From the NCBI GenBank assembly GCA_036848175.1, contig DAIUKO010000161.1:1-16211 (forward strand): a stretch of 16,211 nt of DNA, given 5' to 3'. This document shows, one piece after another, positions 7,011 to 13,126 of the stretch (position 1 is its first letter; each line of letters starts with the position of its first letter). Below the pieces are notes generated by a model. That model did no database searches. It was not told where the DNA came from and was given only the letters and a program-made list of their open reading frames with translations. The DNA comes from QHWF01 sp036848175 (GTDB lineage Bacteria > Acidobacteriota > Vicinamibacteria > Vicinamibacterales > CAVVIG01). Made by a program: the position numbers and the translations under genes.

Positions 7011-7029
7011 TACTTAGTATTGTAGCGAG
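7011..7029. promoter_or_regulatory. 19-bp divergent promoter region between the coiled-coil gene and pgi
   Basis: The plus strand reads TATTGT (7018-7023), then six bases, then pgi ATG. TAGTAT (7015-7020) is an overlapping alternative. The minus strand reads TACAAT (7024-7019), then eight bases, then the coiled-coil gene ATG. The two -10-like hexamers overlap in opposite orientation, and no room is left for a leader or a normal ribosome binding site. Any -35 contacts would fall inside the opposite gene's coding sequence; no strong -35 was found. Confidence 0.45.
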
Positions 7030-8739
7030 ATGCTCACCTTCGCCGATAAGCGCGCCCACCTCAAGGACTCGCTGCACCTGCTCACAGGCCCGCTCGCCGC
7101 ATCGATCGCGGAAGACGCCGACGCTGCGCAACGCGCGGCCGTCGGATTGTGGCGCCGCGATGCCGCCGTGTGGAGTTCGGATCCGTCGACGCAGAACAAG
7201 ATTGCCGATCGCCTGGGCTGGCTGAGCTCGCCGAAGCTGATGGCGGAATCGCTTTCGCGGCTGAAGACGTTTGCGGACACCGTGAAGCGCGACGGCATCA
7301 GCGACGTCGTGTTGCTCGGAATGGGCGGCTCGAGCCTCGCGCCTGAAGTCATCCGCGCCGTGATCGGCGTCGCGCCGGGATGGCCGCGGTTTCACATGCT
7401 CGACTCGACCGATCCTGCTGCCGTCCGCGCCGTGGCCACGCCGCCCGATCGCACGCTGTACATCCTTGCGAGCAAGTCCGGCGGAACGATCGAACCGAAT
7501 TCGCTCGCCGCCCATTTCAAGCAGACGCTCGTCGATGCCGGCAACGAGCAGTGGGCGCACCAGTTCGTCGCGATCACAGACGAGGGCACGTCGCTCGCCG
7601 CCAGAGCGCGAGCGGAACGTTTCCGCGACCTGTTCATCAATCCGTCCGATATCGGCGGACGCTATTCAGCGCTGTCCTTCTTTGGGCTGGTACCGGCGGC
7701 GCTGATGGGCATCGATCTCGACGCGCTCGTCGGCTGGGGTCTGGCGATGCTCGAGGCGTCCGATCCAAATCACGTCGAGGCGACGAAGAATCCCGCGGTC
7801 TCGCTCGGTCTGGCGATTGGAGCGGCGGCGAAAGCAGGGCGCGACAAGCTGACGCTCATCCTTCCGCAGGCGCTCGAAGCGTTCGGTCTGTGGGTCGAAC
7901 AATTGATCGCCGAGAGCACTGGCAAGCAAGGCAAAGGCGTCGTGCCGATTGCCGGCGAGCCGATCGCGGATCCATCTGCCTACGGATCCGATCGGTTCTT
8001 TGCCCGGCTTCGACTCGAGGCGAGAGACACCGGCGCCGCTCGCACGGATCATGAACCGCGCGTTGACATCGACATGCCCGAGCCGGCGGCGCTTGGTGCG
8101 GAGTTCGTCCGGTGGGAGGTGGCGACGGCGGTCGCCGGGGCGCTGCTCGAGATCAATCCGTTCGACGAGCCGAACGTGCAGCAGGCGAAGGACGCCACGC
8201 GCAGGCTGCTCGATGAGTACAAGACCACCGGCAAGCTGCCGGTTTCTGCCGCGGACCGCAGCTCGAGCGGCGGCCTCGATCTGACGCTGAGCGCCGCCGC
8301 GCGAGAGATGTTGCAGGGCCAGGATCCGGCGGCCATCCTGACGCTGATTCGACCCGGTGATTATGCGGCGCTGCTCGCGTACCTGGGTCCCGATCGCGCG
8401 CTCGCCGAGGAGCTCGCGTCACTTCGGCGCGCGATTCGCGATCGAACGAAGGCGGCCACCATGTTCGGCTACGGTCCGCGCTACCTGCATTCGACCGGAC
8501 AGCTGCACAAAGGTGGACCGAATACTGGCGTCTTCATCGTCATCACGGCCGCGCCGCAGCAGGATCTGCCGATCCCGGGCGAGCCCTTCTCGTTCGGAAC
8601 GTTGGAGCTGGCGCAGGGACAAGGCGACTTCGCGTCGCTCGACGCGACGCGGCGGCGGGCGCTGCACGCGCATCTCTCCGCGCCGACGCCGGCGCTCGTT
8701 CACACGCTCGCCGACGCGCTTCTTGCACGGCTTCGATAG
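7030..8739 (+). CDS. pgi: Glucose-6-phosphate isomerase of the Tal-Pgi type, stand-alone
   Basis: This enzyme interconverts glucose-6-phosphate and fructose-6-phosphate in the cytoplasm. The 569-residue protein carries the SIS phosphate-binding loop SKSGGT (about 149-154), the PGI signature DIGGRYSALSFFG (about 206-218), and the late motif STGQLHKGGPNTG (about 492-504). The last motif is characteristic of the PGI half of bifunctional transaldolase/PGI proteins rather than E. coli Pgi. No transaldolase domain precedes it; the neighbour is an unrelated divergent gene. It is the first gene of the pgi-gnd-zwf-opcA operon, at the split between glycolysis and the oxidative pentose phosphate pathway. 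The start at 7030 lies just after a -10-like hexamer. Confidence 0.93.
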   Translation: MLTFADKRAHLKDSLHLLTGPLAASIAEDADAAQRAAVGLWRRDAAVWSSDPSTQNKIADRLGWLSSPKLMAESLSRLKTFADTVKRDGISDVVLLGMGGSSLAPEVIRAVIGVAPGWPRFHMLDSTDPAAVRAVATPPDRTLYILASKSGGTIEPNSLAAHFKQTLVDAGNEQWAHQFVAITDEGTSLAARARAERFRDLFINPSDIGGRYSALSFFGLVPAALMGIDLDALVGWGLAMLEASDPNHVEATKNPAVSLGLAIGAAAKAGRDKLTLILPQALEAFGLWVEQLIAESTGKQGKGVVPIAGEPIADPSAYGSDRFFARLRLEARDTGAARTDHEPRVDIDMPEPAALGAEFVRWEVATAVAGALLEINPFDEPNVQQAKDATRRLLDEYKTTGKLPVSAADRSSSGGLDLTLSAAAREMLQGQDPAAILTLIRPGDYAALLAYLGPDRALAEELASLRRAIRDRTKAATMFGYGPRYLHSTGQLHKGGPNTGVFIVITAAPQQDLPIPGEPFSFGTLELAQGQGDFASLDATRRRALHAHLSAPTPALVHTLADALLARLR

Positions 8740-8746
8740 GACGCTC

Positions 8747-9649
8747 ATGCAACTCGGATTCGTCGGGCTCGGTCGGATGGGTTTGAACATGGTCACGCGG
8801 CTGGTCCGCGGCGGACACGAGATCGTCGCGTACGATCGCAGCGCCGACGCCGTGACGCGCGCCGAGGGCGCCGGCGCACGCGGCGTCCGGTCGCTCGACG
8901 CGCTCGTCTCGGCCCTTGCCGCGCCGCGCGCGGTATGGGTCATGGTTCCCGCCGGCGCGCCGACCGATTCGACGATCACCGCGCTCGAACCGCTGCTCGC
9001 CGGCGGCGACACCATCGTCGACGGCGGCAATACGAACTTTCACGACGACGTGCGGCGTGCGGAGGCGTTGCGCGCGAAACAGATTCGCTACGTCGACGCC
9101 GGCGTCAGCGGCGGCATCTGGGGCTTGCAGGAAGGCTACTGCCTCATGGTCGGCGGCGACGCCGACCCTGTCAAACGGCTGGAGCCGGTCTTCGTGACGC
9201 TCGCGCCGACTGACGGGTATCTGCACGTCGGCGGCCACGGCTCGGGTCACTACGTGAAGATGATCCACAACGGCATCGAGTACGGACTGATGCAGGCGTA
9301 CGCCGAGGGCTTCGACTTGATGCACGTCAGCCCCTACAAGATCGATCTCGCCGCGGTGGCGGCCCTGTGGAATCGCGGCAGCGTCGTTCGGTCGTGGTTG
9401 CTCGAGCTCGGCGCGCGGGCGCTCGCCGAGGATCGCGACTTGTCGGGCCTCGAAGCGTACGTCGACGATTCGGGAGAAGGACGCTGGACCGTGCAGGATG
9501 CGATCGAGCAGGCGGTGCCGCTGCCGGCGATCACCGCCGCGTTGTTCACACGGTTCCGATCCCGCCAGGACAATTCCTTCGCCGAGCGGATGCTGGCGGC
9601 CCTTCGCAATCAGTTCGGCGGTCATGCCGTGAAGAAGCGCGATGCCTGA
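8747..9649 (+). CDS. gnd: 6-phosphogluconate dehydrogenase, decarboxylating, short GndA/YqeC type
   Basis: The enzyme oxidises and decarboxylates 6-phosphogluconate to ribulose-5-phosphate. The 300-residue length marks the short form (the common form is about 470). The Rossmann motif GFVGLGRMG is at 4-12, GGNTNFHDD at about 91-99, the substrate loop YVDAGVSGGIWGLQEG at about 114-129, and KMIHNGIEYGLMQAYAEG (about 171-188) holds the catalytic Lys and His-Asn. The second Rossmann strand ends in AYDRS; the acidic Asp is usual for NAD rather than NADP preference, so NAD use is inferred. ATG 8747 follows pgi by 7 nt with AGGA at 8738-8741. It overlaps zwf by 8 bp. Confidence 0.93.
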   Translation: MQLGFVGLGRMGLNMVTRLVRGGHEIVAYDRSADAVTRAEGAGARGVRSLDALVSALAAPRAVWVMVPAGAPTDSTITALEPLLAGGDTIVDGGNTNFHDDVRRAEALRAKQIRYVDAGVSGGIWGLQEGYCLMVGGDADPVKRLEPVFVTLAPTDGYLHVGGHGSGHYVKMIHNGIEYGLMQAYAEGFDLMHVSPYKIDLAAVAALWNRGSVVRSWLLELGARALAEDRDLSGLEAYVDDSGEGRWTVQDAIEQAVPLPAITAALFTRFRSRQDNSFAERMLAALRNQFGGHAVKKRDA

Positions 9650-11207
9650 GAGCCCGGTCCTGAATCCACCAAAGGAGTCGCTGGTCGAGCAGCTCAAGGT
9701 CGGCGAAATGCTGTCGATCGCGGCCGAGCCCGCGTCGATCGTCATCTTCGGCGGGGCCGGCGACCTCGCGCACCGCAAGCTGCTGCCTGCGCTCTACAAC
9801 CTCCACCTCGACGGTCTGCTCCCGCCGCGCAGCGCCATCGTCGGCATCGGCCGGAAGGCGATGAGCGGCGACCAGTACCGCGAGTTCGCCAAGGACGGAA
9901 TCAAACAGTTCTCCCGGCGGCCGCTCGAGGATCACGCCTGGGAGACGTTCGCGGCGGATCTGTTCTTCATCACCGCGTCGATCGACGAGGATGCGTCGCT
10001 CGCCGCGGTTGGATCGCGGCTCGACGTCATCGAACACGAGCGCGAGCTGCCGGGCAATCGCATCTACTACCTGGCCGTACCGTCGTCGTTGTTCGTCCCG
10101 ACCGTGAAGCAGCTCCACCGCGCGCGGTTCGTCGCCAAGCACCAGGATCGTCCGTGGGCGCGGATCATCGTCGAGAAGCCAATCGGCCAGGACCTCGAGA
10201 GCGCGCGCGTCATCAACGACGCGATTGCCGAAGTGTTCGACGAGCGGCAGATCTACCGGATCGACCACTACCTCGGGAAAGAAACCGTCCAGAACATTCT
10301 GGTGCTGCGCTTCGCCAACAGCATCTTCGAGCCGCTGTTCAATCAGAAGTACGTCGATCACGTGCAGATGACGGTGGCCGAGTCGGAAGGCGTCGGGACG
10401 CGCGCCGGCTACTACGAGCAGGCGGGCGCGCTGCGCGACATGCTCCAGAACCACATGCTGCAACTGCTCGCGCTCGTCGCGATGGAGCCGCCATACTCGC
10501 TCGACTCGGAGGTGGTTCGCGACGAGAAGCTCGAGCTGATTCGGGCGCTGAGACGGATGGAAGGTCCGGCGGTCGACGAGAGCGTCGTGCGCGCGCAGTA
10601 CAGCGCCGGCTTCGACATGGGCCGGCCGGTGATCGGCTATCGCGAGGAGCAAGGCGTCGATGCGAAATCACGCATCGAAACGTACGTGGCGCTGCAGATC
10701 TGGATCGACAACTGGCGCTGGGCCGGCGTGCCGTTCTTCCTCCGCACCGGCAAGGGGCTGCCGAAGCGCGCCAGCGAGATTGCCATTCAGCTGAAGGAAG
10801 TGCCGCCGATTCTGTTCAACGCGAATAAATCGGCGAAGCTCGACCCGAACGTGCTCTCGATTCGCATTCAGCCCGACGAAGGATTCGCGCTCGGCATCAC
10901 CTCGAAGATTCCAGGGCCGCAGGCGCGCGTCTATCCCGTGCAGATGGACTTTCACTACGGCACGACGTTCGGCGGCACGTCGCCGGAAGCCTACGAGCGT
11001 CTCCTCCTCGACGTGATGGCGGGCGATCAAACCCTGTTCATGCGGCGCGACATGGTCGAAGCCGCGTGGCAGTGGGTGATGCCGATTCTCGATCGATGGG
11101 GCGGGCAGACCAGTGAGCCACTGGCGACGTATCCGGCTGGCGAATGGGGTCCGCCTGAGGCGGACCGCCTGATTGAAGCGACAGGTCGACGATGGCGGAA
11201 TCCCTGA
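9642..11207 (+). CDS. zwf: Glucose-6-phosphate 1-dehydrogenase
   Basis: This is the first enzyme of the oxidative pentose phosphate pathway, making 6-phosphogluconolactone and reduced nicotinamide cofactor. The 521-residue protein has the nucleotide loop IFGGAGDLAHRK (about 34-45), the EKP segment IIVEKPIGQDL (about 177-187), and the active-site signature RIDHYLGKE (about 206-214) with catalytic His. The Arg in VGIGRK at the end of the second strand fits NADP use (inference). ATG 9642 lies within the end of gnd (8-bp overlap) with GAAGAAG just upstream. Its 3' end overlaps opcA by 16 bp and carries a perfect hairpin at 11148-11166. No pgl gene is present in the operon. Confidence 0.96.
   Translation: MPESPVLNPPKESLVEQLKVGEMLSIAAEPASIVIFGGAGDLAHRKLLPALYNLHLDGLLPPRSAIVGIGRKAMSGDQYREFAKDGIKQFSRRPLEDHAWETFAADLFFITASIDEDASLAAVGSRLDVIEHERELPGNRIYYLAVPSSLFVPTVKQLHRARFVAKHQDRPWARIIVEKPIGQDLESARVINDAIAEVFDERQIYRIDHYLGKETVQNILVLRFANSIFEPLFNQKYVDHVQMTVAESEGVGTRAGYYEQAGALRDMLQNHMLQLLALVAMEPPYSLDSEVVRDEKLELIRALRRMEGPAVDESVVRAQYSAGFDMGRPVIGYREEQGVDAKSRIETYVALQIWIDNWRWAGVPFFLRTGKGLPKRASEIAIQLKEVPPILFNANKSAKLDPNVLSIRIQPDEGFALGITSKIPGPQARVYPVQMDFHYGTTFGGTSPEAYERLLLDVMAGDQTLFMRRDMVEAAWQWVMPILDRWGGQTSEPLATYPAGEWGPPEADRLIEATGRRWRNP
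11148..11166. repeat. Perfect small hairpin in the 3' end of zwf
   Basis: GGTCCGCC-TGA-GGCGGACC is an 8-bp perfect stem with a 3-nt loop, encoding GPPEAD within the variable C-terminus of Zwf. It ends 25 nt before the opcA start codon. It could affect translation of opcA or RNA stability, or it could be an inserted mini-palindrome. Confidence 0.7.
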
Positions 11208-12226
11208 TCGATCGCACGTGGCGTCCGACGACGCCCGACGACATCGAACCGGATCTGGCGGATCTCTGGCGCGAAGTCGGACGGCAGGCGCGCGTCGCGC
11301 GTGCGGTGATGTCCAATCTCGTGGTCGTCCGTCAGCGTCCGACCAGGTCTGCGTCCGACGCCGTCAATGCCGACGCGGTCGCGAAACAACTTCCGCTCGA
11401 CGAGGTCGTCGCGCAGCATCCCTCGCGAGTCATCGTCATTCAGCACGACCCCGATCAGCAGGCTGCCTGCGCGCCAACGGCGGTGAGCGTGGGAGTCCTG
11501 ACGTTCGGCCCGCCGCACGCCCGCTACGGCGTCGAGGAGGTTCTCGTCGAGGCGGCCTGCGCGGGGGCGTCGCTGCCCTCCATCGTCCGCCGTCTGCTGC
11601 GCGGCGACGTGCCCACGTCGGTGTGGTGGACCGACGATCTCGCGGGCGTCCCGCCGCTCGACGGACTCGTGGCGATGGCGCGCCAGTTCGTCTACGACAG
11701 CCGCCGCTGGCGCGACGTCCGCAGCGGCGTGCAGGCGCTGGCGCGACTTCATGGTCGCGTCGATCTGGCTGACGTGAACTGGCGCCGGCTGACGCCGCTT
11801 CGCCACGCGTTGATTCACGCGTGCCGCGATTCGGACGTCGATCACCTGCGACAGGCCCACGTGGCGATCGTGCACGACCCTGGCGAGAGCGCGCTCGCCT
11901 GGCTGATGATCGGCTGGTTGAGCGCGCGGCTTGGCTGGCCGGCCAGCGCGTCGCCCCGGATCTCCGCAGCATCACGCGCCGACGAGATCATCACGATTTC
12001 GGTGGGACAGGACGCTCGTGAGGCGGCCCTTTCAGGGCCGCCAGACCTGCACGTCGCGCTGAACGAGCACCGCGTGCGCGTCGCGCGCAGCGGAGGTGGT
12101 TCAGCGTTTACGGTCAGCGTGCCGCAGGAAAGCGAGGCCGACGCCGTGGCCGCCGAGCTGCGCAATCTCGGCCACGACGTCAGCCTGCGCGACGTGCTCG
12201 GCGCGCTCCTTGCGCGCTTGTCCTAA
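11192..12226 (+). CDS. opcA: OpcA, glucose-6-phosphate dehydrogenase assembly protein
   Basis: OpcA-family proteins in cyanobacteria and actinobacteria promote assembly or redox-linked activation of G6PDH. The 344-residue product shows family-like segments: ARVMN-like ARAVMSNLVVV (about 35-45), HPSRVIVIQHD (about 76-86), GASLPSIVRRLLRGDVPTSVWW (split around 126-147, ending in the typical WW), and a DVNWRRLTPLR segment (about 192-202) matching the family's D-W-R pattern. ATG 11192 overlaps the zwf 3' end by 16 bp with AGG upstream, so co-expression with its partner is expected. The last third carries a perfect hairpin (12022-12042). The stop overlaps the convergent gene by 4 bp. Confidence 0.88.
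   Translation: MAESLIDRTWRPTTPDDIEPDLADLWREVGRQARVARAVMSNLVVVRQRPTRSASDAVNADAVAKQLPLDEVVAQHPSRVIVIQHDPDQQAACAPTAVSVGVLTFGPPHARYGVEEVLVEAACAGASLPSIVRRLLRGDVPTSVWWTDDLAGVPPLDGLVAMARQFVYDSRRWRDVRSGVQALARLHGRVDLADVNWRRLTPLRHALIHACRDSDVDHLRQAHVAIVHDPGESALAWLMIGWLSARLGWPASASPRISAASRADEIITISVGQDAREAALSGPPDLHVALNEHRVRVARSGGGSAFTVSVPQESEADAVAAELRNLGHDVSLRDVLGALLARLS
12022..12042. repeat. Perfect 9-bp hairpin inside opcA
   Basis: Arms GGCGGCCCT (12022-12030) and AGGGCCGCC (12034-12042) flank TTC. It encodes EAALSGPPD in a loop-like stretch of OpcA. It is similar in size and style to the hairpin near the zwf end but differs in sequence. There is no T run, and it lies about 180 bp before the opcA stop, so it is not a normal terminator. 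Confidence 0.7.
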
Positions 12227-12642
12227 CGTCGCATCATCGTCTTCAGCAGCGCGACTTCCGCGAGAATTTCGTCGAGCGCGGAACGATCGACGGTCACTTT
12301 TCCCGCGCTTTCGAGCTTGCCGCTCGTTCCGACTGCCTTCGAGTCCTTGTCCTTGTCCTTCTTGTCCTTCGACGATTGGTCCTGCAGCGCGTCCTTGACG
12401 ATCACCTCGATGCGATCCAGCAAGGCGCCCGCAGTCGACCGGTCGAGCTCATTGCCGCGAGCGCTCGCGATCTGAGCGTCGGGAGTGGCCGGCGGTGTGG
12501 TTGGTGTCGGCGTCGGCGCCGGGAGTTGCTCGGCCGGAGGCCGTGACACCGGCGGTTGTTGCGGTTGCGCCGGCTGCTGCGCCGCGATCTGAGATCCCGA
12601 CAGACACGCGGCGACAATCAATGCAGTCATCGTTCTCACCAC
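12223..12642 (-). CDS. Small secreted proline-rich protein with a Lys/Asp segment
   Basis: The 139-residue product starts at GTG 12642, fixed by AAGGAGG ending 9 nt or less upstream; the in-frame ATG at 12630 lies too far from it. The N-terminus (MVRTMTALIVAACLSGSQIAA) is a signal peptide with likely cleavage after IAA. A Pro/Gln/Thr-rich linker (about 22-55), a helical segment (DRSTAGALLDRIEVIVKDAL), a KDKKDKDKDSK run (about 93-103) and a final helix (LDEILAEVALLKTMM) follow. No known domain was recognised; an envelope role is inferred from the signal peptide only. A sigma-54-type promoter lies at 12684-12699, which gives an expected leader of about 30 nt. The stop codon overlaps opcA's by 4 bp. 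Confidence 0.75.
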   Translation of the reverse strand: MVRTMTALIVAACLSGSQIAAQQPAQPQQPPVSRPPAEQLPAPTPTPTTPPATPDAQIASARGNELDRSTAGALLDRIEVIVKDALQDQSSKDKKDKDKDSKAVGTSGKLESAGKVTVDRSALDEILAEVALLKTMMRR

Positions 12643-12683
12643 GTCCGTTCCTCCTTGATCAGTCGTAGCGTCGAGCTATCAGC

Positions 12684-12699
12684 AGCAATCACGGTGCCA
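12684..12699 (-). promoter_or_regulatory. Sigma-54 (-24/-12) promoter of the secreted proline-rich gene
   Basis: The minus strand reads TGGCAC-CGTGA-TTGCT, with the required GG (-24) and GC (-12) separated by exactly 10 bases. Only the base after TGGCAC departs from the core consensus TGGCACG-N4-TTGCW. Predicted transcription start is near 12674, which leaves about 30 nt of leader containing the AAGGAGG site of the 12642 gene. A sigma-54 activator gene starts about 430 bp away (13127). Confidence 0.65.
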
Positions 12700-12704
12700 C
12701 GCGG

Positions 12705-12710
12705 TACAAT
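12705..12710 (+). promoter_or_regulatory. Candidate -10 box of the Cys-rich gene, leaderless layout
   Basis: TACAAT is followed by six bases (CGGCAG) and then ATG 12717. No Shine-Dalgarno sequence fits between them. It lies next to the divergent sigma-54 promoter; no convincing -35 box was found. Confidence 0.45.
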
Positions 12711-12716
12711 CGGCAG

Positions 12717-13082
12717 ATGCGGTATCTGGTGACAGCTCGTGTGAAAGACGGCCAGGCGGAGGCGCTGGCGCACGCGATCGACGCGGGCACGCTGGGGGAA
12801 GGATCGATTGCCGGCGATGAATACCTCAGAAACATGAGCGAGGCGCGTGAGCTCGAGGATGGTCGCGTGCAGTGGGTGGAAGTGTGCTACTGCCCGACGC
12901 CATTGATGGAAGAGCGCGACTACTGGGAAGCGTATTTCGATCTGCTCAAGGTGCAGGACGCACATGCACGGACGCGCTGCCGCGATCTCAACGGCGAAGA
13001 GCCGTGGGCCTGCGGCGACTGCGACTGCACGGTCCGACTCGAAGCACGGCTCTCGACCAAAGGCAAGCCCTTCAAACCGTAG
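12717..13082 (+). CDS. Conserved-looking Cys-rich protein of unknown function
   Basis: The 121-residue soluble product starts MRYLVTARVKDGQ, a beta strand typical of ferredoxin-like alpha/beta folds. GEGSIAGDEYLRNM and WVEVCYCPTPLMEERDYWEAYF look like conserved core motifs. Five further cysteines cluster near the C-terminus: CRDLNGEEPWACGDCDC holds four with C-x2-C-x-C spacing at its end, in addition to the CYC pair. The cluster could bind a metal or be redox active, but no named family was recognised. The gene is 44 bp upstream of the sigma-54 activator and divergent from the secreted protein gene. Starting at ATG 12717 removes any leader, as TACAAT ends 6 nt before it. Confidence 0.7.
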   Translation: MRYLVTARVKDGQAEALAHAIDAGTLGEGSIAGDEYLRNMSEARELEDGRVQWVEVCYCPTPLMEERDYWEAYFDLLKVQDAHARTRCRDLNGEEPWACGDCDCTVRLEARLSTKGKPFKP

Positions 13083-13114
13083 CGACGCAGTTTTCAGTTC
13101 TCAGTTCTAGGTCT

Positions 13115-13120
13115 TATACT
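13115..13120 (+). promoter_or_regulatory. Candidate -10 box of the sigma-54 activator gene, leaderless layout
   Basis: TATACT is followed by six bases (CGCGCG) and GTG 13127. A weak -35-like TTTTCA lies at 13091-13096 (18-bp spacer). The gap also holds short repeats of TTCAGTTC/CTCAGTTC (13093-13107). No ribosome binding site precedes the GTG. Confidence 0.45.
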
Positions 13121-13126
13121 CGCGCG

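Noticed and set aside
8543..10652. Long minus-strand open frames opposite pgi, gnd and zwf
   Set aside because: The opposite strand encodes three complete enzymes; the antisense frames have no recognisable motif.
12872..13126. Upstream in-frame extension of the sigma-54 activator by 85 codons
   Set aside because: It overlaps the better-supported 121-residue gene in another frame, and its composition is not TPR-like. GTG 13127 follows a -10-like hexamer.
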